Source: an uncultured Clostridia bacterium
Lineage (GTDB): Bacteria > Bacillota > Clostridia > TANB77 > CAG-508
Assembly (NCBI GenBank): GCA_934182465.1
Contig: CAKPRG010000003.1
Coordinates: 174,239-238,238, forward strand
Direction of reading: 5' to 3'
DNA: 64,000 nt
Under the pieces are notes generated by a model that saw nothing but the letters and a program-made list of their open reading frames with translations, made no database searches and was not told where the DNA came from. Below are positions 1-7,683 of the stretch, piece after piece (positions within the stretch are counted from its first letter, which is position 1; every line of letters begins with the position of its first letter). The position numbers and the translations under genes were made by a program.

Positions 1-753
1 AGAACTAATATCCAAAGTTACAACTCTTTTATTTTTCAAAATTTCTGGAACTGTACCAGCAACAATTTTTTGTGCTAATCCTTCTATAACAGCTGTTTTA
101 CCAACGCCAGGTTCACCAATTAAACATGGATTATTTTTAGTTCTTCTAGATAAAACTTCAATAACTCTTTCTGTTTCAACTTTTCTTCCTATAACTGGAT
201 CTAGTAATCCTTCTTTAGCTTGTTTTGTTAAATCATTTCCGAATTGATTTAATGTTTGAGTTGAATTATAGCTATTTTTTTCTTGTTTCATTCCATTATC
301 ATCTTTTGTATAATTTTCAAAATCATTTAAAACTTGATTAATGTCATTATATAATTCTTCTGGATCTACTCCTAAATCTAGCATTATTCTAACTGCTACG
401 CTGTCTCCTTCTTTCATAATTCCTATTAATAAATGTTCTGTTCCTATATATTCAGTACCAAGTCTTTTAGCTTCTAAAAATGCATTTTCTATAATTTTCT
501 TAGTTCTTGGTGTAAATCCAATTACCATTGTTTGACTAGAAGGATTCATTCCTATTAATTCTTCTATTTTATCGATAATATTCTCTGGAGTAATATTTTG
601 TTTTTCCAAAACTTTACTTGCAACACCACTTTCTTCACATGCCAAACCATATAAAATATGTTCTGTTCCAATATAATTGTGGCCAAGTTCTATTGCAATC
701 TCATTTGCTATTTCCAAAACTTTTTCTCCACTTTTTGTAAATTTATATGTCAT
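1..753 (-). CDS. clpC: ClpC, AAA+ unfoldase of the ClpCP protease (N-terminal 251 residues; cut by window edge)
   Basis: The protein starts MTYKFTKSGEKVLEIA and runs off the left edge in frame. Two Clp N-domain repeats are visible (TEHILYGLACEESGVA and TEHLLIGIMKEGDSVA), followed by the first AAA+ module with Walker A GEPGVGKTA at about residues 216-224. ClpC unfolds substrates for ClpP, and its N-domain is where adaptors such as McsB or phosphoarginine-marked clients dock. The start is supported by a GAAAGGAGTG ribosome binding site just upstream. It lies 25 bp after mcsB and is the last visible gene of the mcsA-mcsB-clpC unit, the usual order in Firmicutes. The second AAA+ domain and the ClpP-binding loop lie outside the window. 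Confidence 0.95.
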   Translation of the reverse strand, partial: MTYKFTKSGEKVLEIANEIAIELGHNYIGTEHILYGLACEESGVASKVLEKQNITPENIIDKIEELIGMNPSSQTMVIGFTPRTKKIIENAFLEAKRLGTEYIGTEHLLIGIMKEGDSVAVRIMLDLGVDPEELYNDINQVLNDFENYTKDDNGMKQEKNSYNSTQTLNQFGNDLTKQAKEGLLDPVIGRKVETERVIEVLSRRTKNNPCLIGEPGVGKTAVIEGLAQKIVAGTVPEILKNKRVVTLDISS

Positions 754-778
754 ACGCAATCACTCCTTTCAATTGCAG

Positions 779-1795
779 TTAATTTTCTTTAATTATATTT
801 TGTAATATTTTTGCCCTTTCTATTTGCATTTCATCTTTTGTTAATGTTCTTCCTAAATATTTTTGTAAATTTGCAGGTTTAGTATATAGTAACATCTTTT
901 TTATTTTTATATCTGTTAATTCTAATAATATTCCTAAATCAACTCCCAATTTGACTTCGGAAATTAATTTATTTGATTCTTCTAAACTCATTCTTTTTGC
1001 ATATAATAAAATTCCTAAACTTCTGTATATGCTATCTTCTAGATTTTTACTATTCTCTGCTAAAAATTTTCTTGCTATTCTTTCTTGTTCTACAATTTTT
1101 TCTGTAATTATTTTCAAATTTGCAATTGTATCTTTTTCTGATATACCTAAAGTTTGTCTATTAGAAATTTGATAAACATCTGAATCTTTTTTGCTATATT
1201 CTCCATATTCATTTCTTATGTTCATACCAAAATTTTCAACTATATCTAATATTTTTTGTAAATTTCCTGTTTTTTTAAGTCCTGGTAAATGAACTAGTAT
1301 AGAAGCTTTCATTCCTGTTCCTACATTTACTAAATCACTTGTTAAATATCCAAATTTTTTATCAAATGCAATTTTTTCTTCATTTTTTAATTTTTGATCA
1401 ATTTCTGATATTAAATTGAAGCTATTATCAATTTCTAAACCACTATTAAATACTTGTATTTCTATATGATCTAGTTCATTTAACATTATACAAATATTTT
1501 CTTCATCATTTATACATATTGCTTCAACATCTGTATTATCAGATATAAATTCTTGATTTACTAAATTTTTCTCTAATAGGCTTTGTTTTGTTATTAAGTC
1601 CATATCTTTTAACCTTTGCAATTTCAAACCATAACCTAATTTTGGTAATATTTTTCGCGTTCTTTCTACTACATTTTGCAAATCTTTTTCAGTTGCTTTT
1701 GCTATAAATGGAATATCTGCAAAATTTCTTGAAAGCTTAATCCTTGTAGATAATACAACATCATTTTCTTTTCCTGGTTCACAATACCAATTCAT
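779..1795 (-). CDS. mcsB: McsB, protein arginine kinase
   Basis: This is a 338-residue guanidino-kinase-fold protein, near the family length of about 350. McsB phosphorylates arginines on misfolded proteins to mark them for ClpCP. Recognisable segments are LSTRIKLSRNF (residues 15-25), MKASILVHLPGL, YQISNRQTLG and the McsB-specific helical C-terminus (RSLGILLYAKRMS, VKLGVDLGIL). Two family motifs are altered. The usual NEEDHIR loop reads NELDHIE (106-112), and the C-terminal RDxxRA phosphoarginine-docking motif reads MQIERA. The start codon overlaps the mcsA stop (TAATG), so translation is probably coupled. The family assignment is firm. Whether it is a fully active kinase is less certain. 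Confidence 0.93.
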   Translation of the reverse strand: MNWYCEPGKENDVVLSTRIKLSRNFADIPFIAKATEKDLQNVVERTRKILPKLGYGLKLQRLKDMDLITKQSLLEKNLVNQEFISDNTDVEAICINDEENICIMLNELDHIEIQVFNSGLEIDNSFNLISEIDQKLKNEEKIAFDKKFGYLTSDLVNVGTGMKASILVHLPGLKKTGNLQKILDIVENFGMNIRNEYGEYSKKDSDVYQISNRQTLGISEKDTIANLKIITEKIVEQERIARKFLAENSKNLEDSIYRSLGILLYAKRMSLEESNKLISEVKLGVDLGILLELTDIKIKKMLLYTKPANLQKYLGRTLTKDEMQIERAKILQNIIKEN

Positions 1796-2400
1796 TATTC
1801 ATTTCCTCCTTCCTCTTTTGTTTCATTTTTAGATTCATTCTTTTCTTCTACTTTCTTATCTTCGCTTTTGCTTTTTGTTTTTTCTTTTGGATTTTCTTTT
1901 AATTTTTTTATTTCATCTCTAACTTTTGCAGCCTCTTCATAGTTTTCTTCTTTTATATATTCTTTAATTTTTCTTTCTAGTTCTGCAATTTTGTCTTCAT
2001 TATTAGAAACTTTTTCAGTCTTTATTTTTTCTATTGTTGTATCTTGGTTGCTATTTCCTAAATATACACTACCACCTTGAATTCTATTTAATATTGGTTT
2101 TAGTTTTTTTTCAAAAGTTTTATAGCAATTCGCACAACCTATCTTTCCAGTATTTAAAAATTCATCAAATGTAGTTTTGCAGTTCTCACATATTAATTGT
2201 TTTTCTCTATTTAATAATGGCATATCGTAATCACTAAATATATCACCTAAAAATCCTGATAAATCTATTGGCATATAAAAGTCATCAATACCAAAATCCT
2301 TTCCACATTTAGAACATAAATGTAATTCTTGTTTGTTTCCATTTATAACTTGAATGTATTGAACTGTTGCTTCTCTTTTTCCACAACGATCACATAACAT
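1795..2400 (-). CDS. mcsA: McsA, zinc-finger/UVR-domain activator of McsB
   Basis: McsA binds and activates McsB. Four CxxC pairs are intact (CDRC, CSKC, CENC, CANC), enough for two zinc sites. A UVR motif follows (EDKIAELERKIKEYIKEENY), and the C-terminal tail is rich in Lys and Glu. An ATG nine bases further upstream (2409) is possible, but there the AGGAG ribosome binding site would directly abut the start. From 2400 the spacing is nine bases and the protein begins MLCDRCGK as in relatives, giving 201 residues. It is the first gene of the mcsA-mcsB-clpC unit. A CIRCE-like operator lies upstream, and no ctsR gene precedes it. Confidence 0.93.
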   Translation of the reverse strand: MLCDRCGKREATVQYIQVINGNKQELHLCSKCGKDFGIDDFYMPIDLSGFLGDIFSDYDMPLLNREKQLICENCKTTFDEFLNTGKIGCANCYKTFEKKLKPILNRIQGGSVYLGNSNQDTTIEKIKTEKVSNNEDKIAELERKIKEYIKEENYEEAAKVRDEIKKLKENPKEKTKSKSEDKKVEEKNESKNETKEEGGNE

Positions 2401-2464
2401 ATATATCATCTCCTAATCTTTATTCTATATTTTACCTTTTATACTCTTATAATATACTCCCAAA

Positions 2465-2498
2465 ATAAAAAACATTCAAATTCAAAATTCGAATGTTT
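2465..2498 (-). terminator. Hairpin terminator upstream of mcsA
   Basis: A 12-bp stem (AACATTCGAATT pairing with AATTTGAATGTT, one G-U pair) with a 3-nt loop is followed by TTTTATTTT on the minus strand. It can end transcription of the upstream 156-residue gene. Because it lies between the CIRCE operator and mcsA, it could also act as an attenuator in the mcsA leader. Confidence 0.6.
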
Positions 2499-2528
2499 TC
2501 GCTATTTTTATATTATTTTCGATTGTTT

Positions 2529-2555
2529 TTAGCACTCTTTCCTCTTGATTGCTAA
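2529..2555 (-). promoter_or_regulatory. CIRCE operator (HrcA binding site) upstream of mcsA-mcsB-clpC
   Basis: The sequence TTAGCACTC, nine bases, GATTGCTAA matches the CIRCE consensus TTAGCACTC-N9-GAGTGCTAA at 17 of 18 arm positions with exact spacing. CIRCE is bound by the heat-shock repressor HrcA. It lies about 130 bp upstream of mcsA, just after the stop of the preceding gene. No CtsR box (GGTCAAA repeats) was found in the same interval. Confidence 0.85.
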
Positions 2556-2560
2556 CTTTT

Positions 2561-3031
2561 TTAAAAATTTAAACTTTTTTCTGCTTTTTGTTTCATCAAA
2601 TTGTATTTCTTTAAAAATACTCTTCCTCTATTTACTGTTATCATATCAAAAATAAGGCTATATTCATCATTTTCTACAATGTAATTTACCTTAGCTTTTA
2701 ATTTTTTGTCTTGATAATTCATTATCTTTACATCATCTATAAATTGGTTTCTTAATGGTTCTATTCTTCTGTCATTTTGAAATTTTTCTTTCATTTTATT
2801 TGTATATCTATTGCTGTCTTGATCTTCCATTAATCTATCTGCTATTTTTTCAATTTCTACTTTTAAATCTTCTATACTTTTATTTGGATAATCTTTTTTA
2901 TAGTTTTCTATACTATTTTTTTCAAAAAATCCATTATTAACATTATATTTTCCAGTATTATATTGATGTAAAATAAATCCAAATACTGAAAAAACGCTAA
3001 TAATAAAAATTATAATAAATAATAAATTCAT
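2561..3031 (-). CDS. Small membrane-anchored protein of unknown function
   Basis: This 156-residue protein has one N-terminal transmembrane helix (LLFIIIFIISVFSVFGFIL). A charged, mostly helical domain follows, ending in a possible beta-rich segment (ANYIVENDEYSLIFDMITV region). A GAGG ribosome binding site precedes the ATG. I do not recognise a family. It is followed by the CIRCE site and a hairpin terminator, so it is probably a separate unit from mcsA. Confidence 0.6.
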   Translation of the reverse strand: MNLLFIIIFIISVFSVFGFILHQYNTGKYNVNNGFFEKNSIENYKKDYPNKSIEDLKVEIEKIADRLMEDQDSNRYTNKMKEKFQNDRRIEPLRNQFIDDVKIMNYQDKKLKAKVNYIVENDEYSLIFDMITVNRGRVFLKKYNLMKQKAEKSLNF

Positions 3032-3122
3032 AATTTTTCCTCTTCTGTTTTATCTAGAATTGCAACTACCATTTAATTTTTATATGTAAAATAAATATTT
3101 AATTTTAAAGGTTGCACATTTT

Positions 3123-3182
3123 AAAGTTGGGCGTAAGCCTTTATATAATAGGAAGTGCAAAGCACTTTACTATTATATAAAG
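3123..3182. repeat. Dispersed palindromic hairpin, family A (copy 1)
   Basis: A GCGTAAGC lead is followed by a long hairpin. CTTTATATAATAG pairs with CTATTATATAAAG, with an inner AAGTGC/GCACTT stem. A near-identical copy including the lead is at 7454-7514. A related palindrome is at 13183-13224 and a degraded one at 53499-53550. There is no coding capacity, and all copies lie between genes. Confidence 0.75.
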
Positions 3183-3253
3183 AAATTATATCAAATAACT
3201 TTAATTTTAACAATATTTGTTTCAAATTTGTAATATTTTATATTTATATTGAC

Positions 3254-3609
3254 AATTTGATATATTATTTTGAAATACGGCATAGCAATCAAACGAGCTT
3301 TGTGAGTGCGAATGAAGCAATCTTTTTATAGTATAGTGAATCAAAGATTTTAGCAATAATGTATTAATACAATTTGATACATATTATTTTGAAATACCGC
3401 GTAGCAATCAAACGAGCTTTGCGAGTGCGAATGGAGTAATCTTCTTATAGTATAGCACATCAAAGATTTTAGCAATAATGTATTAATACAATTTGATACA
3501 TATTATTTTGAAATACCGCGTAGCGATTAAACGAGCTTTGCGAGTGCGAATGGAGTAATCTTCTTGAAGATTGCGACAACAAGGTATGTAAAAATAATAT
3601 TATCAAATT
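3254..3609. repeat. Tandem array of three ~119-bp inverted-repeat elements, family B
   Basis: Three units begin at about 3254, 3371 and 3490, each with AATTTGATA then TATTATTTTGAAATAC and a shared core containing AACGAGCTTTG and GAGTGCGAATG. Only the third unit is complete. Its left end AATTTGATACATATTATTTT is mirrored at 3590-3609 as an inverted repeat of about 27 bp, enclosing a second small stem (AATCTTC/GAAGATT). The first two units end in a diverged right arm. Related elements are at 24865-25148 and 41331-41468. No ORF is present. The array fills most of the 600-bp gap between genes. Confidence 0.8.
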
Positions 3610-3634
3610 GTAAAATAGGTTAAAATTCACTAAT

Positions 3635-4966
3635 TTATTTTGGCAATTTAATTGTAAAAATTGTACCTTTTGGTTTATTATGAGAAGCTTTTATAGTACC
3701 ATTATGTGCTTTTACAATTACATCTGCAATTGAAAGCCCTAAACCACTACCACCAGTTTCTCTATTTCTAGCTTTATCTTCTCTATAAAATCTGTCAAAT
3801 ATATGTGTTATTGCTTCTTCACTAATTCCTACACCAGTATCTTTTACTTCTATAACACATTTTCCATCTTTGCTATATGTGTTTATTTCAATACAATCTC
3901 CCTTTTCAGTATACTTAATAGCATTATCTAGTAAAATAACCATTACTTGATAAATTTTGCTTGTATCAACAAAAGCCTCTTCTTCATATTGCAAATTCAA
4001 CTTCATTTGTTTTTCTTCAAACTCTGCCATCTCGATATAAGGTTTAGCCATTCCATCAATTAATTCATCTATGTCTACTTTTTCTTTATTTAATTTTATA
4101 TTATTTTCATCAGCTCTTGCTAAAATCATTAAATCTTTTGTAAGTTTTGTTAGTCTTTTTGTTTCATTTAAAGTAAGCATTATATCTTCTGATTTATCTA
4201 TAATTTTAGCATCTGGTTCCTGCAATAATAGTTCTTGTTTTGCCTGAATAATTGTAAGTGGTGTTCGTAGTTCATGAGAAGCATTTTGTACAAATTCCAT
4301 TTGCTTTTTTAAAGTGTTTGCAATTGGTACTAATGTTTTTTTAGATAATATATAGCTTGCTATTATTGACATTATTATTCCTGTTAATATACCTACTGAA
4401 ATGATATCCATATAATGTGATATTAATTCATTTTCACTATCTACATTTATAAGCAATTGAATATATCTTAAATTTTCATCACTATCTGAATCTAGTTTTA
4501 AATTTATCGCTCTATAATTATAAGTATTATTTATACAAATTTCGTATATTTTATTTAATATTTTTTTATTAAAATCTAATTGAGCAAGATATTCATTATA
4601 ATTTCTTCCTAAGTCGTCTGAATTTAAAACATTAGAATCTCCATCTCTTAATATTACTATAACTTTTGGATTTGTAACTTTTCTTGATAAAACATAATCT
4701 CGCATTGCATTAATTGAATTTGCAAATTCTTCTTTTTTTGAACCTTGTGATTGTATAAAATAATTTGAAAGTCCTTGAAGATTATTGTCAGCTTCTAAAT
4801 ATATATCTGCACATTCTTTTAATGTTAAATCAACTGATGAATATGTAATGTTTCTAACTAGACAAAATATTAATATTCCAAATATAGAAAATATTATTGC
4901 AAAAGCACATATATTATAAAGTGTATGTTTTAATAATTGTTTTTTGAACCTATCCTGTTCATTCAT
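3635..4966 (-). CDS. Membrane sensor histidine kinase
   Basis: The protein has 443 residues. A first transmembrane helix (residues ~17-37) and a second (~190-210) bracket an extracellular sensor domain of about 150 residues. These are followed by a HisKA dimerisation domain with the phospho-acceptor His in NASHELRTPLT and a HATPase domain with DNAIKYT (N box), DTGVGIS (G1) and GGSGLGLS (G2). All kinase motifs are intact. It follows its response regulator by 29 bp in the same operon. The signal sensed cannot be told from the sequence. Confidence 0.93.
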   Translation of the reverse strand: MNEQDRFKKQLLKHTLYNICAFAIIFSIFGILIFCLVRNITYSSVDLTLKECADIYLEADNNLQGLSNYFIQSQGSKKEEFANSINAMRDYVLSRKVTNPKVIVILRDGDSNVLNSDDLGRNYNEYLAQLDFNKKILNKIYEICINNTYNYRAINLKLDSDSDENLRYIQLLINVDSENELISHYMDIISVGILTGIIMSIIASYILSKKTLVPIANTLKKQMEFVQNASHELRTPLTIIQAKQELLLQEPDAKIIDKSEDIMLTLNETKRLTKLTKDLMILARADENNIKLNKEKVDIDELIDGMAKPYIEMAEFEEKQMKLNLQYEEEAFVDTSKIYQVMVILLDNAIKYTEKGDCIEINTYSKDGKCVIEVKDTGVGISEEAITHIFDRFYREDKARNRETGGSGLGLSIADVIVKAHNGTIKASHNKPKGTIFTIKLPK

Positions 4967-4995
4967 TTTAGTTTGATTTACTCCTTTTACATAAA

Positions 4996-5670
4996 TTATT
5001 TATCATTCCAAATATAGCCAACTCCTCTAATTGTTTTTAAATATTTATCATATCCTATTTTTTTTAATTCTTTTCTAAGGCCACTTGCATATACTTCTAT
5101 TACATTTGTACTTGTTTCACTATCAAATCCCCAAATTTTATCAAAAATTTGATCTTTTGTTATTATAGTATTTTTTGAATTTAATAAGTATTCTAATACA
5201 TCAAATTGCTTTCCTTGTAATACTAATTCTTCTCCATTTACTTTAACTTCTCTATTGTTTAAATCCAAAACTAAATCTTTAAATGTAATCGTATTTTTTT
5301 CTGTATATGCTCCTTTTGACCTTCTTAATATAGCTTCTATTCTAGCAAGCAATTCTTTTCTTTCAAAAGGTTTTGTTATATAATCATCTGCTCCATCATC
5401 AAAACCTCTTAACTTATCATCTAAGCCATCTTTAGCTGTTAATATTAATACTGGAGTATAATTTTTTTTATTTCTTAATGTTCTTAAAACTTCATATCCG
5501 TTCATTATTGGCAACATTAAATCTAGCAAAATAAGATCATATATTCCTTGTTTAGCATACATTAATCCTTCTTCTCCATCATATGCTATATCTGTATCAT
5601 ATTGGGGTGAAATACATTGTTCAATTGTTTTTGCTAAAATTTTATCATCTTCTACGATTAAAATTTTCAT
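4996..5670 (-). CDS. OmpR/PhoB-family response regulator
   Basis: This is a 224-residue two-domain regulator. The receiver domain has acidic residues ED/D at 7-9, the phospho-acceptor Asp50 (LILLDLMLP), Thr in LILTAK and Lys in ITKPF. The C-terminal winged-helix DNA-binding domain ends in the typical LRKELKKIG...TIRGVGYIW. An AAGGAGAG ribosome binding site precedes the ATG. It is the first gene of the two-component operon, and the kinase downstream should phosphorylate it. Target genes are unknown. Confidence 0.94.
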   Translation of the reverse strand: MKILIVEDDKILAKTIEQCISPQYDTDIAYDGEEGLMYAKQGIYDLILLDLMLPIMNGYEVLRTLRNKKNYTPVLILTAKDGLDDKLRGFDDGADDYITKPFERKELLARIEAILRRSKGAYTEKNTITFKDLVLDLNNREVKVNGEELVLQGKQFDVLEYLLNSKNTIITKDQIFDKIWGFDSETSTNVIEVYASGLRKELKKIGYDKYLKTIRGVGYIWNDK

Positions 5671-5765
5671 TAATTATATCTCTCCTTTTTTATTTAATGA
5701 TATTTACTATTATTCTAACATTTTTATAATACACTATCATTATTAAATATAACTTAAAAGATTAT

Positions 5766-6689
5766 TTATTTTACAACAGATTCTAATAATTCTATTTTGT
5801 TTGCTGTTGCTGTATCTATTCTTGCTTTAGCTCCTATCGGTATTGCAATTTTATTTTCTATATGCCCAAAATTTTCTGATTTTATTATTGGAAAATCATA
5901 TTCATTTTCTAAAACATCTAATACTATTTTTTCTAATTTCACATTACTTTCATGAGTATAGTTTCCTATCCACAAACCTTTTATTTTATTAAATACTCCA
6001 TTTTGTTTCATATAGTATAAATAATTGCTTGCAAGTTCTGGAAATGTCTCAAATCCTAATTCTTCTATAAATAATATTTTATCTGTAAAATCAATATTAT
6101 ATTTTCCACATACCAATTCTTTTGTTAAACTTAAGTTTCCTCCGATTAGTTCTCCCTCTGCCATTCCATCTTTTATAACAATATAATCACTTGATTTTCC
6201 AAGTTCTCTATTTGCCTCAACAAATCGTTTTAGAGCTTCTTTAAAGCTAAAATCAGTTTCATCTGTTGCTATTGTTTTAAAATTAGTTGCACTAAATGTA
6301 ACTAATCCTGTTTTTGCATTTATTATGTTCGTTATTGAAGTAATATCACTATATCCACATATAATTTTAGGATTATTTTTTATTAATTCATAATCTATAT
6401 ATTCAAACATTGAATTTGAATTAGCTCCACCTTTTGCACACCAAATCATTTTCACATCTTTATCTCTAAACATATCATTTAAGTCTTCTACTTTTTCTTT
6501 TGCAGTTGCACTATACCCATTTGTATTTGAAAAAATATTCGTAGAAAGTTTAACTTTAAATCCTGCTTTTTCAACTATTTCCTTTGCCATTTTTAACTCA
6601 TCAATATTTTTTCCAACTATTGCTCCTGATGGTGCTATTACTCCAATTGTATCTCCTATGTTTAATTTATTTGCAATTAATTTTTCCAT
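5766..6689 (-). CDS. LD-carboxypeptidase, S66 family (LdcA/MccF-like)
   Basis: The 307-residue serine peptidase has GDTIGVIAPSG near the N-terminus, the nucleophile Ser114 in CGYSDIT, a Glu-containing FIEELGFE segment and the C-terminal His in NFGHIENK. Members cut the L,D bond of murein tetrapeptides during peptidoglycan recycling, or cleave microcin-C-type peptides. No signal peptide is visible, which fits a cytoplasmic role. I chose the ATG at 6689 because GGAGG lies five bases before it. A TTG at 6701 would include the ribosome binding site inside the coding region. Confidence 0.88.
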   Translation of the reverse strand: MEKLIANKLNIGDTIGVIAPSGAIVGKNIDELKMAKEIVEKAGFKVKLSTNIFSNTNGYSATAKEKVEDLNDMFRDKDVKMIWCAKGGANSNSMFEYIDYELIKNNPKIICGYSDITSITNIINAKTGLVTFSATNFKTIATDETDFSFKEALKRFVEANRELGKSSDYIVIKDGMAEGELIGGNLSLTKELVCGKYNIDFTDKILFIEELGFETFPELASNYLYYMKQNGVFNKIKGLWIGNYTHESNVKLEKIVLDVLENEYDFPIIKSENFGHIENKIAIPIGAKARIDTATANKIELLESVVK

Positions 6690-6819
6690 AAATGCCTCCA
6701 AAATACTATTTTTTCAATTATATTATAATTAAAAATGTTAATCAAGTATTCATATTTCTATTTACTCACTTTTATCTTTTAAACTCATTTTCTCTCGACA
6801 AAAATCATATTTTGTCTAA

Positions 6820-6847
6820 TTGCTTTTTTTATAAAATATGGTATAAT
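6820..6847 (+). promoter_or_regulatory. Promoter of the DUF308 gene
   Basis: TTGCTT, 16 bp, TATAAT, lying about 50 bp upstream of the start codon. Confidence 0.55.
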
Positions 6848-6899
6848 CCATTTATAAAAGATTTAATCTTTTAATTAATTTTGAAAGGAATGAATTTTT

Positions 6900-7442
6900 A
6901 TGGAAGATCTTTTTAAAAAATATACAATTCGTTCTGTTATAATTTCTATATTATTAATACTTTTAGCGATTGTATTAATTTGTAATCCTAGTCAACTTTT
7001 AAATACTATTATGATTATATTAGGCATAATGGTTGTTGTTGATGGTATTTGGCACATTATTTCTTATTTTAATGAGCCAGTTGAATTTAAAGCTTTTAGC
7101 TTCGAACTACTTGAAGGTATTGCAGAAGTCGTATTAGGTTTTATATTTATTTCAAATCCAGCTAAAGTTTTTGAACTTATATATCTTTTAATTGGTATTT
7201 GGATTATTTTCGAAAGTATTATAAAATTACAAATGTCATTTAATTTAAAAGATTTTGTTGAAAATTGGAAAATAATGGTAATCGTATCTATTTTAAGTAT
7301 TTTATTAGGAATATTTATAATAGCTCATCCATTTGTTGCAGCAAATGTTCTATATACAATTTGTGGAATTGTATTATTAGTTACTGAAATATTAAATCTA
7401 ATTGAAGCAATTTATATTAATATAAAAATTAGAAAAGCTTAA
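6900..7442 (+). CDS. DUF308/HdeD-family integral membrane protein
   Basis: The protein has 180 residues and about six hydrophobic helices arranged as three similar pairs. Each pair carries a short CNP, SNP or AHP turn (LICNPSQLL, FISNPAKVF, IIAHPFVAA), which is characteristic of the HdeD/DUF308 family. HdeD is linked to acid resistance in enterobacteria, but the function in Firmicutes is not established. GAAAGGAATG precedes the ATG. It is monocistronic, with its own promoter and a strong terminator at 7518-7553. Confidence 0.85.
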   Translation: MEDLFKKYTIRSVIISILLILLAIVLICNPSQLLNTIMIILGIMVVVDGIWHIISYFNEPVEFKAFSFELLEGIAEVVLGFIFISNPAKVFELIYLLIGIWIIFESIIKLQMSFNLKDFVENWKIMVIVSILSILLGIFIIAHPFVAANVLYTICGIVLLVTEILNLIEAIYINIKIRKA

Positions 7443-7453
7443 TTTAGTACTAA

Positions 7454-7514
7454 AAAGTTGAGCGTAAGCCTTTATATAATAGGAAGTGCAAAGCACTTTT
7501 ATATTATATAAAAG
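7454..7514. repeat. Dispersed palindromic hairpin, family A (copy 2)
   Basis: It is almost identical to 3123-3182, including the GCGTAAGC lead, the TTATATAAT arms and the AAGTGC/GCACTT inner stem. It sits between the DUF308 stop codon and its terminator. Confidence 0.75.
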
Positions 7515-7517
7515 AAT

Positions 7518-7553
7518 AAGTCAGTTATAATATTAATTTGTTATAACTGACTT
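7518..7553. terminator. Bidirectional hairpin terminator
   Basis: A perfect 13-bp stem AAGTCAGTTATAA / TTATAACTGACTT is followed by TTTTATT on the plus strand and preceded by A-rich sequence. It lies between the convergent DUF308 and ftsZ genes. Confidence 0.75.
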
Positions 7554-7683
7554 TTATTATTCTCTAAATAAATTCATATACTTTAAGTAATTCGTTTATA
7601 CATATTTCTTACATTTATATCCAATATATTTTATAAATTTCAACAAATTCATTTTTAAAACATTATTGAATGAGTACTTAATT

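Noticed and set aside
3254..3609. CRISPR array
   Set aside because: The repeat unit is ~119 bp in three near-contiguous copies with no unique spacers and no cas genes. It is a tandem inverted-repeat element.
7443..7683. Frameshifted continuation of ftsZ
   Set aside because: The 240 bp after the stop hold a repeat and a terminator. No linker-like or C-terminal-peptide coding sequence is seen in any frame.
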